A stretch of DNA of 64,000 nt, from assembly GCA_028622995.1 (NCBI GenBank), contig JAJQJQ010000004.1, forward strand, positions 868,001 to 932,000, given 5' to 3'. The notes under the pieces are model-generated. The model saw only the letters and a program-made list of their open reading frames with translations, did no database searches and had not been told where the DNA came from. The stretch comes from Panagrolaimus kolymaensis. Its lineage: Eukaryota > Nematoda > Chromadorea > Rhabditida > Panagrolaimidae. Positions 23,283 to 40,500 of the stretch are shown piece after piece. Position numbers and translations under genes: made by a program. Every line of letters begins with the position of its first letter. The stretch's first letter is position 1.

Positions 23283-26200
23283 ATGAATGCCAGAGCCACC
23301 GAATATGCTACCTAAAAATACCAATATAAAACAAAAAAATAATAAAATGCCACACTTAACTTTTTGCCATTTCAAACGGGTTTTAATGAATTTCTTTATT
23401 TCCTTTCTTTTTGCTATAATTTTTGTTTTTACTTTTGTTATTTTTCCTTTTGCTTTGTTTAATTTACTTTTAAAAATTTTTTATGCCTTTTGCGGTTAAA
23501 CTTAAAAAAAGAGAAGAGAAGATTTATCATAGAACATTTGTTTAATGTGGATGTGATAGATTTTTTATGAAAAAGTCAAATAGATAATTAATTAAAATCT
23601 GCTCAAAATAAAGAAAAATTTATATTTAATTTGATTTTGGTATTCTTGTGACAAAAAATGATGGGAATGGAGAAAAGAAAATATAAAATAATGTTTGACA
23701 GGAAAAATAAAAAAATTCAAAAAAGAAATGTATCAGTGAAAAATTTTTGTGCCAGAGCGAAAGATTTCAATGCCTGCTTTCTTTGATTTTATTTTACTTT
23801 TGATTAGCCTTTTTTCAAAAACAAACTTGAATGTCTTTAAAAATAGACAATGCCGACGATTTAAATTAAAAGCAAATTTGATATCCACTAGCTTCCAAAA
23901 TGTTTATCTTTTCTATTGTATACGAGTTGAATAAAGTAAAAAATACAGTTTTCAAATTTTTACGTTCCCTTAAAATTATAAAAAAATCCACAATTTTTCA
24001 CCTCCAGTTAAAAAAAAATGTCATCATCATTGACAGGAGAAGGAATATGTATGTTAGTTATGTGGAATGGAATCGATTAAAGCGTTGCGGACGTTGATGG
24101 TGGAAATGAAAAAAAAATTCCCTCAACACAAAATTTTTTTTACGAATAATAGAAATAAGGAAAAAGGAATAAAGAAGAAAGAGAGCTCTCCTTTTGTTTA
24201 CACAGTCGATTCTCGCTCACAAAAAATGTATTTTTTACCGTTAAAAAAGCTGCTTTTTGACTTTGAGTCAGAGTAAGACTCGAGACTCAAGCAGCAACAG
24301 CAAAAAATTTATGTGAGTGAGCTCCAAAAAGACTTTTTTTTCTTCTCCTCTTTTTGCCGGCCGATAAAATTGCCGCCACATCAACTCAGTCACAAACACA
24401 AAAATATATATACCGTAATACCTGCAAATGGAAGAAAAAGAAATAACAAACCACCTGGATTGGATGGATGGAAAAAAGAAAAAAAAGGAATATAATAAAA
24501 CGTCACATTCAAAAAATAAATGGGAACGGATGGCGTGTTTTTGCAAGTTCTCTCATCTGGACCAAAATCACATCCGTGACTGAACGAACCAGCAAGCGAT
24601 GAGCCGTCAAACTCATTTACAGTAAGACACGAAGACGATAGAAATGAATTAGGATACAATTTGCAAAAAGAAAAAACATATATTCAGATTTTTAACCAAA
24701 AAATAAAAAGCAACCGATTAATATTAAAGCCAAAGTTGAAAACTAAAACTAAATTTTTTTGCCACTACTCGTGTTGCTGCTACTCCTTCTCTAGTATTTA
24801 TATATCTGCGCAATATTTGTTTTCTAAAATGAAAAGCAAGCAAAAAATTCTCTTATATAAAAAAGTAAAGACAACAAAAACACTGCCATGCGTTGTATCT
24901 ATCTTCTTTTTTTCTATCTGTGTTTATCCTTGCATTAAAAAATCAAACAATATTTATTTATTTTTTGCCTGCCTTCATCGTCGCCAATGTCCTCGTCGTC
25001 TTCTTCTGGTTGTTTTGTTGTCTTTGGTTAGGTTGATGCTGCTTGCTTGAATGTGTATTTGTAGCTTTACTTTTCACCCTCTTCTCTTCTTCCTTTTTCA
25101 TTAAGGTCAAATATTTATTTTATCCTATTTTTTTTATACCCGCCCATCGATGTCTAAAAGTTTACTACTTTTAGTTAATGTGTTGGTTTAGCTTTTTTAG
25201 GAAAGTCCAATTTTTTTTATTTCTAAGGAGTGTCGATATTTTGAATTTAAATTTAGAAATTCGTTATTAATGTCAACTAACAAAATATTTTATATAATTC
25301 TTTAAAGCCCAACTTTTTAGCCTTTTTTTATTATATCGCGTTATTACTATTGTAGTATTCGCTCCATTTTTACTATCGAACCATTTTTTGAAAACGATAC
25401 TCTGTTAGAATAAAACCAGTCTGCTTCGTTAACCTTCGCAAGAAAATGAAACCAGTTGGCACGGCAATGTTTCATTCAATTTTTTCTTTCCTTTTTTATC
25501 CTTTACCGTACCTTCCCAAATATTGCACAAGTTGATTATAAAAACATTTTTTTATGCTTAAAACAAGAGTGATGCTTAAATTTATATTTTATATTTAAAA
25601 AATGCAATTTGTCTTACATAAAACTCAAGACAAAAAAGTGTAAACAAAAATCAATTATAAAACTAACGAGGAAAAAGTATTAAAAAAAGTTATGTACAAT
25701 CACACTGGCCAAAAAAATATTTCCTGACTCTTTATTAAAGTTTTTTTTGAATAATGAAAAGTTTCCAAAAACCACATTGATGGAAAATCGTTAATTCAAA
25801 AGATGAAGATTAGAATACGATTGACAAACTTTTCAAAATTTTTTATACTGAACAAATTTTTTCATACATTTACGAATACTAATTTTTTCAACCAACCAAA
25901 AACGAAACAAAGAAAGAAAAAATCAAGAGAGAGCATTTAATAAAAAAAATACATTGCACAATTATTAAAAAAGAATTTTCTTTGTTTAAAAAAAATACAA
26001 ATTAAAAGGCATTTTTAAATTGAGGGAACGAGGAAGAAATGGAGGGCCACAAAGTGCACCAACAAAAGAAAAAGAGAAGAGCTTTTAATGATAATAATGG
26101 AATATACCCGATATCATAGACACTAAAATGGAAGACAATTGGAAAGTACTTATAAAAAAATAATAAAAACAGCGGCTATATTATAAAAATTAAACAAAAA

Positions 26201-26311
26201 AAGCAATTTAAAAAGAGATGAGATTTGGCGGATGGGGCTAAAATGCTTGTGTGAAATGGTTGATACTGGTTCTGTAAAAACATAATAAAATGGATGAATG
26301 AGGAATATATT
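23283..26311. other. Intergenic region between convergent genes
   Basis: Holds the 3' UTR of the coiled-coil gene, with AATAAA at 23607-23612, and the 3' side of pha-4. Long A/T tracts; the longest open frames are Lys/Phe-rich chance products. No RNA gene or mobile element recognised. Confidence 0.45.
23607..23612 (+). terminator. Polyadenylation signal AATAAA
   Basis: AATAAA 325 nt after the coiled-coil gene stop; a candidate 3' end signal. Confidence 0.4.
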
Positions 26312-30006
<3,695 letters not shown>

Positions 30007-33000
30007 CTAGAATATAAAATTTTGTATAAAAGTTAAAGAGGAATTGATTTCCGGAAGTAAGTACAAATCCACGCTCGCTAAAAAAACTGAAGGAGAAAAA
30101 AAAGCTTCAAAAGAAAAAAACGCAAAAAACAAGATTTTACTACTGTGATTGGTTGTGGTGTGTTTCTTGTCAAAAGGCTTCTTCCAATGACAGTTTTTTT
30201 TTCTCAAAAAGAGGCCTGAGCATCAAAAAAACGTTTTGACGCGGTACATGCATATACGCATTTTTTCTACAGGAAGAAAAAGCTTTAGAAAAAAAGCTCG
30301 AACCGGAAGAAGGCGGAGCTAAGTATGCTGCTTTTTTTTGAAGTCATAGACTTTAAGCAACTTGGAAAGAAGGAAGGATTCAGTGATCATTTCATCGACG
30401 ACGACAATGATGACAAAAAACTGGACAAAATTTTTTTTTCTCGCGCATTCCCTTCCTATCTTTTTGGCGTTGTCATCGATGATTTTTTTTTCTTTCAAGC
30501 TGTTGCTGCTGCTGTTGATGTCGCGGAAGCGGAACGTTCACTTCTTTATTTCCATTTTTTTTCAAAGAGAGTGTCACCGAAGTCACTTGAAATCATCGTT
30601 GTCGTCGTCTTATTCTCCCATTTCCACCCTAAAAAAGCTGCAACAGCAGAGGATAGAAGAAGAAAAAAAAATAGTAAGAAGTTGGACGACGCAGGAAAAA
30701 AATGAAACAGGTCGAGAGTTTTTTCGTTTTAAAAAGGCTGAAAGAAAATGAGACGTACTACTTCGACGACGACGACTAAAACGACATTCTAGACGATGGC
30801 AAAAAATTGGTAGTAGTAGTCGAAGGTTTTGCAACAACATCAAGGGCAAAAGAAGGAGAAATTTTACCTGGGTTTGGGTAACTAAAAATAAGGCATAAAC
30901 AAAAACCAAAAGAAACAGAAAAAAGATTATGGTAACAAAATAGAATTTCAGTTTTGGAAGGAAAGAGAAAAGAGAGTTGACGCCAACAACTAACGTCGTC
31001 AACAACCACCGCCATCAGCATAGACTTTAAAAAAACCTTCCTCTTGCTCGAACCTTATTCACACGCGCATACATTTTTTTCTGTCGTTGTTGTTGATGCA
31101 CATTCAAAAACAAAATGGCGAATCGCTGCATAGAGTTGGGGCGGAGACTCAAACTCATTTTTTTTTCATCCATCCCTTTCCTTTACGATTTTTTTTTCTG
31201 TCATTTTTTTATTTTATATTTTCGAATGACTAAGTGCCGACAACGGCTTTGCTTTTTTTAGAGCAGTGTGTTTACGGTAGATGAGAGAAAGAAAAATAAG
31301 TGAACAGAAAAAAGGGTTTAAAGCATTTCTCGTTGTTGAAAAGATTGATCAAGCAAAAAACAAAATACTCAAGAGCATGCATGTGTTTGATAAAAGTGTT
31401 AAAATGGCAAATAGAAAGATTTGTTGTTAAAAAGTACACAAAACCTTTTTCCTCCTTCTTTTCTTTGTTTATCTCCTCTTGTCTTTGTGGTAACTTAATC
31501 AACAAAAAAAACACAACACAAAAGTGTCAATAAATAAACCAAAGGAGAGATAGAGGGATTCCCCGACCCCTTAAAGCAGTGATAGATTACGCCGCAGTTG
31601 TTGTTGCTAAAACTTAAATATTTGAACTTCCAAAAACAGTGGCTCTCTTTTTCTCCCCCGATGATGTATTCGGTCAATTGAGCCAAAACAAATAGGTAAA
31701 CAACTAAACTTTTTATTTTATATTTAAAAGTTTATTTTTTGAATCCCCGACGGCTTTTCTTATTTGCGCTTTCTCTCTCCTTCAAAATAGCGACGGCGGC
31801 TTGCTTACATTTTGCGCAACATTGTTTTTTTAATATCTCGATTTCATGTTGCCAAATAATAAATATAACTTTTGAACCCCATCTTCTTCTTCCCCTTCTC
31901 AAACAAATAAATATAAGCAAATATTTTAACAACCGAAATGAAAGGTTATTTCAATAAAAAAAAAATAGAGGAAGATTTTAGAGTAAACATAACACTTCAT
32001 GAGTTAGTTGCAGCTATAGCTGTTTGCCGAAAAACGACGACGATGACAATGTTATTGATTGTTATAGTTGTTGTAGTAGACCATTTTGGTGGCAGTCGGG
32101 TGGTGGTGGCGGCGGCATCCATGACCATAAAGCTTTTTTTGGGAAGTAGGAGGATGAAAGTAAGCCTCAGAAAAAAAAGGAGATCAAGTTTCAAAAGATT
32201 TTCTTCCTCCCTTCTTCGGCTGCTACTTTTTTTCATGGAAGAAAAAAAACCATTTTTAACAATGACCAAAAAAACTATTCTTTTTATCTTCTTCAAAAAC
32301 TTTTAAAAATCAAAAAAGAAAGATTACAAAAGCAATTCTTGAATCAAATTACCATCACAACTACCGCAAAAGTTTTCAGGAAGTACTTTAAGTGTCAACC
32401 ATAAGAAGCTCACCAGCCAGCCGCTATGGTTGATGACTTCAACCGTAAAGAAAAGAAAAAAACCGGCCAGAAAATATCTGACAGTCGTCTTGTCTTTTTG
32501 GAAGAAAAGAAAAAGACACCGATCAAGTCTGAGAGAATTTTATTTATAAAAAAAATACTGGAAAAGCTTTTTGAAATGAATCAAAAGCCGGAAGAGGGAA
32601 GTAAGTCTCTTTTTTCTTCTTGAAATGGAGACAAGTGAATGAACGGGAATAAAGATTAAAAAACCCTAGAAGAAAATTTGAAAGGATAACTGTACAAAAA
32701 AGTTTTGGAAAATGGAACTTGAATAAGTTTTTCTGGACAAAGTTTAAAAAATGAATTAAAAAGCTATGGATTGAATTCAGACAGAATATTACACGTTAAA
32801 AAATTTAAAGTTTACAGGAAAAGTTGTAATAGCTTTTGTTTAAATCTGAAATATTTTTAATTTTCGTATCACAGAAAGAAATCAGAATTACTCGAATTTG
32901 AATTTACCTTTAAACAAGCATTTTAGTTTTAAGATTTAGGGGAACAATTTTATTTTCGAAGCTAATGCTTTCTTTCAAAAATCAATCCTTTTCAAATAAT

Positions 33001-36000
33001 ACATCAAAGAGACGATGTTTTAAATAAAAGAAGCATGGATGATCGTAATCATTTGTAAAATGAATGAAAGAAAGAAAAAAAAATGGGAAGAAGAAGAAAA
33101 GAAAAAAAGTAATAATAATATCAAAAAAGGAGGATGAAACCAATAAGCGCGAAAATGCGGCGTTTTTTATTTTTATATTTTAAACGACGATGAAAAGCAC
33201 AGCGAATAATACTAACATCGATGAAAAAGACAACGACGCAATTTACGAGCATCGAGCGCATGAAAGAAAACGAAAATACGAAGAAAGCTGCAGCCATTGT
33301 ACCGTAGGCTTTTTTATTTTAGCTGTCGGCAAAAAGATGGGAATGCACATTCACGACGACGACCAAGCTTTTTTGATGGCCGTTTATATCTTTTTTTTCT
33401 TTTTTGAAATAAAAAAGACGGTGAAGCTTGGTTTCGCTTGCTGCTTCTTCTTTTTTTTCTCAGTCAAACGTAGTCGTCGCCATCGTTAGCTTGCTGCGAC
33501 TATGACTTTATATTTTTGCGTGCGCTTCTTCCTTTTTACTGGCAATACCAATGGCTCTCTCCCATCAGCATAGAAAGCAGTAATGGTGGTGGAGGAAAAG
33601 AATCATCGATGTCATCAGCATCCATCCCATTCGGCGAGAGGCCAGATCAAGACTGCCAGCCTTGTTGCTTGCTTGCAAAAAAAAAAATAGAAAAATAGAG
33701 AAGGGCTCAGGTGTGTGCAGCAGTTGAGTAAACATAACTACTCAGCAATGAGCCCTTTATTCCCATTTCTTCTCTTATTTTTTCTCTGAGATCGGTGATG
33801 GTTGAGCCGTTGAAAGAACGACTATGACAATACCCAACCCTGCGTCATCCAGCGTTTTTATTTTTTATTTTTTCGATTCCACCACCACTCCCTTCAACCA
33901 ACTGGACATCTGAAGAGAAATAGAAAAAGAGCAAGGAGACATCGATGATGAGGGACATGCCAAGGCTTAAACTTTTTTTGAAAAAAAAATACAAAAGAAT
34001 TTTTCCGACAAAAGCAAGAGAGAAAAATTCTCGATCAAGAACAAAAAATAAATAAATGCGTGATCCGCTTTTGCTTACGCAATTACAAATCTTTCTTCTT
34101 TACAAAAGCCTTGAATAAATGCAAATTTAGAGGCGGAGCAACATTGATGATATATTTCCAAAAAACTTCTTTTCTTCGCAATGGTTTTAACCTTGCTTCT
34201 TTTTGTTGCTTAAAAGAAACTTTTTAAGAGGTCACCTGGGTTGCCTCAAGGAGAAGAAACTTTTCTTAATTGAGTGTTCCATATTTCCCCAGTGTAACAC
34301 TTAATTGAAAAAAAAAACAACCGTGTTGCGCGAGAAAATGAATCAACACTCTTAGAGGCTATTGCTGCTGCAATGGCATCCAATGTTTTTGTATAATGAA
34401 AATAAAAAAGAAGGAGGGCAAACAAGGAGTGGTCCATTGTTTTTGAGGCCAAGTATCAGCAGTAATGGACTCCGTGGAAAAAAATAAGAAAAGAAAGGAA
34501 GGTAAAAACAACAGTTTTAGAAATGGACACAAATTGAAGAATAGAGAAATAACGCGAACAAAAGGTCTCCATTTCCGGAGAAATATGTATATATGTAAAA
34601 GAATACTTACTACGGTATGAGTGACCTCAAAAAAGTGCAGCAAGATATGATTTTTTAAAAAGGAGGAGACGAAAGATGAAGAAAAAAAAAGAAATTGAAA
34701 CGGTGCCCTCATTTTTTTTTGTATCCTCTTCTTCCATTTTATTTTTCTGAGAAGAAGAAATAAGAAAAATAGTGTCAAGCGATGGAATCTCGATGGATGA
34801 ATGTCCACGATGTTGAGAAGCAACAAGCAGGCACTAGTCAGTCAGTAGTAGTAGTCCATATACGTTCAAGTATCATCATCCAATATGTTTGCAATATCCT
34901 GGTGCTGAGTGGCGCCGCTTACTTTCATGACCAAGTCCTTCGGGCAAGAAAAACAAAAAAAAACCAACCACAAAATGTTTAATTAAAAAATTTAACCTAA
35001 GGCTAAAGGAATTTCAAGGAAAGTGGAAGGAAGATTTAAATAAAAAAATCTCGAAAGTACATATAAATATTAGAAAGTAAAGAAAAAGACTGGCATAAAT
35101 GTATAGTAAGTTTTAGATAATAAAAAAAATGAATTCAAATAACCATGAAAGATTTTAATCACGCAAACAATCAATTTTTTATAAAGCATTTAAAAGGTGT
35201 TAACGATTTCCAAAAATAATAATTTAATTTAGTTTTAGCTTTAATCCATGAAAATTACAAAAAAATCTTTCCACAATCCACTCATGAAGTTAGTAACATA
35301 ATTTTGGAAGTAATATCTTTAACAACTTTTATTTTTTTTAAGAGTTCTCAGAAGTGATGAGAAAAGCTAATCAGCAAACAAACAAACAAAGGTTTTTTCT
35401 TCCTTTTTCATTGTTTTTTTTTTCTTGTAGTATAAAATCGTTAAGCAAATATAACTTTCTTTCATTCATTCTGCAAACTTACACTAGTAAAAAAATAACC
35501 CTCCGCTTTTTTGGAAAAATGCAAAATCGATTATGAGTTGTGTTTTTGAATGAGAGAGCAGAAACTTATCAAGACTTCGTCATTTTTTTTAATGATAAGA
35601 ATATTTTAAGTCCTTTGAAGTTTTGCCCCTTCGAAAGAAAACGAAGTGGAGGAGAAAGTTGTGGCTATTTAAGATGTCGTCCCAGGTGTTGTTGATTAGT
35701 CATCGGTCGAAGAATATAACGATGACGACTTTCGAAGGAACGATCGTGTAATGTTACGCTTCGAAGATTCAGGCAAACGACCATTTTTTACTAAAAAAAT
35801 TTCAAAAAGACTTTGAAGATTCAATTTTTTGCTGTTGTTGTATTGTAAGAAATAAAGAAAAAACACCTTTTTAGATTATACCTTTCATGAAACTGATTCA
35901 TTTATGTAATTTAAAGTTTTTTTTCTTTGCTTTTGATCGTCTCTGCTTTTTTGCATATCCGAAGATACTATGCATGTTCAAAAAGATGAATGTCTGAGAA

Positions 36001-37550
36001 CCTTTTTTTCATTTTTATAAAATCACTAATTTACATTTTTTTGTAATTTCTTTTGTTTGAATTCTCATGCCTTTGAATCTTTCATTTCTCGTTATTTCCA
36101 AGGACGGCAAGTGAAGAATATTTTAACAGGAAATCGTTTAGTTCTTGTTGTTGCAATAACCAATGGCAAACAAAAACCGGCACAAACAAACTTTTTTGTT
36201 ATATCTAAAAAAAGTGAAAGTTTAAGGAGATATTTTTTTTCTTGGATGAAAAGTGTGCGAAAAAATTTGGCCTTCGCGCATTTATAAAATCCATTGTTTC
36301 TAAATTTGTTTCCCCTTTCAGCAAAGTGAAGAAAAAAAATATCTCTCTTAAATGGGATGTAATTTCCGGAAAAGAGGGCATTAAACCTCTAAACCTGTTT
36401 TTACTTAAGTGTTTAACATTTTTACCTTAAAGCATATTTTTAAGAAGTACCTCTTCCTTAAAATTTATATGCTACAAATTGGATGATTGAACACCCGCAG
36501 TGTATTTTTAACGAAGGCACCAAAATATTGTGACACTTGAAGGAGAAAAAAAAGCAACAAGTGTGAAAAAGTTAACGGTCATCATCATCAACTTCGATGG
36601 GAAGAAAAAAAAGAATTGCATAATCGAATGTTTCTCTCTCATTATAGAAACTCGGGTGCGTTGAGTTACATCAAACTTTTGAATTCAACATTTCCGTTAT
36701 AAAGGAAACAATAATGTCTCGAAAAAATTTTGTTATTGAATAATGAAGAATAAACAAATAAAAAGTTTCGTCCATTGAATCTTGGAAGTATTTGAATCTT
36801 TAATTTTGTAAAAAGCAAAACAAAAACAAAAAAAGTGGTCAACGATAAATATGCGAGTGAAACCATTTTAATCTACAAAGTGATAGCTTTAAAAGTTTGT
36901 ACAAAAATCCTTTTCAACAATTTATTGTTCACCAAACTAAATAAAAAAAAATTTTAAGTACTGTATGTTCTCAACTCAATCAATGTAAATTTTCTAAAGA
37001 AAAGCTTTTATCGAATCAACCCAAAAATATGAAGAAAAAAAATAATTATTAAAATAAAGCAAAATACCTGTGAGTTTTATAAATTTTCTAACTGTTATAA
37101 AAATATTTCTCTCGTGAGAATTCCCTCAAGCTTCCTTAGATTTTAGTCAAAAGCCTCATCTTTGACCCAACTTATCAAATATTGTTTACAATCAATAACC
37201 AAACAATGAAACAAATGACCTGTAGATAATAATTAGTTGGAAAATATCTGCTTTCTTTTTTCTTTTTTGCTAACTTCAAATATTATTTCATTTATTATAA
37301 AATTTATAAGCTATAAAAATTTGTTTTCAATTGAAAGTATTCTTTTTGTGGTTACTTATTAATTGTTAGCCGTGATTTCATAATTATTAAAGGTTAGTGA
37401 GATAGAAATTAGATCCATAAATAATGGCAAGATGCCTTTCGACGCCATGAGAGTGTATGCTTTAAAGATTTAGAAAACAATTTTCATTTGTCTGTCTGGA
37501 CTTTTTCGTGAAAGAAGTTATTAAATTTATAATAATTAAACTAATTTGGT
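30007..37550. other. Long non-coding region upstream of pha-4
   Basis: About 7.5 kb separates the pha-4 exon at 30006 from rtfo-1. Open frames on both strands are low-complexity (Phe/Lys/Arg/Ser runs) and lack consistent splice structure. The region most likely contains the missing 5' exon(s) of pha-4 and its control elements. Less AT-biased patches lie near 30490-30780, 33560-33680 and 35640-35780. A possible 14 nt micro-exon at 30868-30881 (minus) is discussed as a finding. Confidence 0.45.
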
Positions 37551-37551
37551 G

Positions 37552-37558
37552 TATTTAG
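37552..37558 (+). promoter_or_regulatory. Probable trans-splice acceptor of rtfo-1
   Basis: TATTTAG followed by GTTCAAAT, 38 nt before the ATG. The tandem copy has the same CTTTAG-GTTCAAAT junction before its own start, which suggests a duplicated, functional site. Confidence 0.5.
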
Positions 37559-37596
37559 GTTCAAATAATTCGTATTTATTATAAATTGAAATTAAG

Positions 37597-40500
37597 ATGA
37601 GTTCCAGTAATAGTCCAAAAGGTTCAAATGATTTTAACATGGTTAGTTAACTTCATTTATATTTCATCAGCTAATATTATCGATCCATTAATTTTTCCAG
37701 CGGTTTTCAAGTGATGAAGATGTTAGGCGACCAAGAAGATCTACAGCAAATCGTCAAACATTCGTAGAAAGCGGTAATTTATTTTTTGCTAAAATGTAAA
37801 ATGATTGTATTTTGAATCGATATATGTTTAGGAACGGATGATGAAGCAGGTCCAAGTTCGAGAAGAAGGAAAGCAAAGGCATCAAGAAATGGAAAAAAGC
37901 CCCCAGCAAAACGTGCCCGACGTGATACGGATTCATCTGATTCAGATGACGATAAAGATATGAGCATGAAAAATCTTACAGAAAAGGAAAGAGAATTGCA
38001 AATTTTCAAACACATTGAACATCAAGAATTACTCAAAACGAGGTAATTTTAGAATAAGCATTGGAATATAAAGCATTAATAATATTTTAGAAAGGAAATC
38101 CAACAAAAATTGATGGGTGAGGTCGACGAAGATGATCATAAACCAAAGAAAAAGAAGCAAAAGCCTTTGTCCCCTGTAGTTCGATCCGATAAAGAAAGTG
38201 GTGAAGAATCTTCATCGGATGATGAGGCACCAAAAAAGAAAAACTCTTCACCATCATTAAGAAAAATAGCAAGAGATGAATCAGATGAAGATGAAAAACA
38301 AGATAGTGATGAAAGTGAAGTTGAATTGGATACAGAATATCATCGGCCATCAGAAATAGCTAAAAAGATGGATAAAAAGAATGCCATAGCTGAATTAGTT
38401 AAAAGTCGAAAAGAGAAAAAACAAAATGAAGAAAAGAAAAGGGATCAAGTTTTGGACGTTGATAAAATCTTTGGTGGCTCAAAAGAAGAGAAATCAGACA
38501 GCGATGACTCGTCTTCATCTGAATCAAGCGCAAGCGATAGTGAAGAATCTGATAATGATGGAGACAACTCAAAGCCTCAAGGAGAAGAAGTTAGTTTTTA
38601 TTATAACTTCGTGCAAGTTTTATTAGTCAAATTTTAGGTTAATAGCTTTGAACAACTTAATCGTATTCGTCTTTCAAGATTTAAATTAGCTAAGCTTTGT
38701 CATGCCCCATTTTTTGATAAAACCGTTCTCGGTTGTTTTGTTCGAATTGGAGTTGGTCAAACTAATGGAATATCCGTTTATAGAGTTCGTTATATTTTTA
38801 AACCTCTCTTCTTTGATTTTAACGGCAATTTATAGGCAGCTCAAATCGTTGGAGTTGTTGAAAGTCAAAAAACTTACAACATTGAAGCTACCCGAACCAA
38901 TAAAGCTTTACGACTCAAACATGGCCCAGATGAGCGTGTTTATCGTTTGGAATATGTTTCGAATCAAGAAATTACAAATAATGAGTATTTTAAATGGAGA
39001 GATAGCATGAAAAGAGCTGTAATATTTTTTAAATAAATTTTTATATGAATGTTCTTTATTTTTATATATTTTTAGAGATTGCCTTTACCAACAACAGATT
39101 ACATTGATAAAAAGTATAATGATATTGTTGCAGCATTAAATTATCAATTTACAGATGATGATGTTAAAAAGGTAAAGAAGCTTTAGAATATTATTAAAAT
39201 ATTTTACAAGTGAAATTATTTAGATGGTTGAACAAAGACAAAAATTCGTTCATGTTCGAACAAACTATGCCTCACAAAAAGCCCAATTATTGAAAATGAA
39301 GGTTTGTGATTTTTTATTGCAAAGTATGGGTTTTGTTTCCACTTTCCATATCGTCATAAGCTCCATTAGCATAAGCATTAGCAGGCAAATCTTTGCTATT
39401 TTTGGGTGCTACTCTTTGTCCAAGTGGACGCATACCAACAAGTGACCATTCACCAAAGCAACCAAACTAAAAATATTTCCAAGATTATTTGATTTATAAA
39501 AAAAGGAGTAAAATGAATATTACCAAATCATAAAGGATGAGAATAGTTAAAGGCCCTTGAAAAAATGCTGATAGAAGTAAACTGTTAAGACTAAATTTGA
39601 AAAATATTATTTCAAATGCGCGAACAGGTGCGCAAATTAGAAAATAAAATCCATAAATAAAGCAAACCATTAGTTCCTGTAACAAAAATAATTTTAAATT
39701 TTATATTAGGCTTTTCAATTTTCTTCTTACGGTAAAAAGCATTCCATTCCGCGTTGCGCCTTCTTTGATAGTTAAATGTGGGAAAGATGTGTAACCATTA
39801 ATGAGTAATAAATTGAATGTAATCAAAAATGGACACATATGATATGTGATCTTTTGAGCGGGATAATCTTGAAAATCAAGATCAAATTGAATTGCGGTGT
39901 ATAACATGATTGCCCAAATCTTAAATATATTAAAAATTAGAATTTTAATATGCACAAATAAATTTATTTCTTTACCGTTTGACTCAATTTTACTAAACCT
40001 CTAAGTCGCGTAAGATATCGAAGGTTCAATAGTTTTCGACGTCTTGCGGGTAAAATTGATCGTCGAACTTCCATTCCTTCCTTATCCATTTCACCACTTT
40101 CGTTTTGATTTGGAATCACTGTTGAATAATGAATTATTTGTTCATCATCATCCATTACATTTTCATCTTGCTCATAATCCAAATCTGCCATATGAGAATT
40201 GATGACATTTTCTGCATGCGCTTCTAAATCTTGCTGTTGTTGTTGTTGGTGTATTGTTTTAGGCTCAGCATAATCAAAACCAGGCGATGGAGTTGCTGAC
40301 ATTGCAACTTGATTTCCTGTTGTAGTAGCCCCAATAGCACCACCTCTAAATCGTAAAATATTGTTGAGGGAATTAAAAAAACCCAACTGGTTTTAAGAGA
40401 TTCACCTCGATAAAATGGCTCCCATAGTTTTAGCAGCAAGCAAAAAATTTCTGTAAATAATTATTGAGTAAAAAGATAAAATAGCACACTCAAATTGTTG

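Noticed and set aside
24661..25050. 129-codon plus-strand frame
   Set aside because: Lys/Phe/Ser-rich chance frame, no splice structure, no domain.
33190..33489. 99-codon plus-strand frame upstream of pha-4
   Set aside because: Starts plausibly but dissolves into poly-Phe from poly-T; no donor with a partner exon was found.
34359..34826. 155-codon minus-strand frame with a GTAAGT donor near 34607 as the pha-4 first exon
   Set aside because: Composition is Phe/Leu/Ser-rich with no resemblance to a FoxA N-terminus; no supporting second exon.
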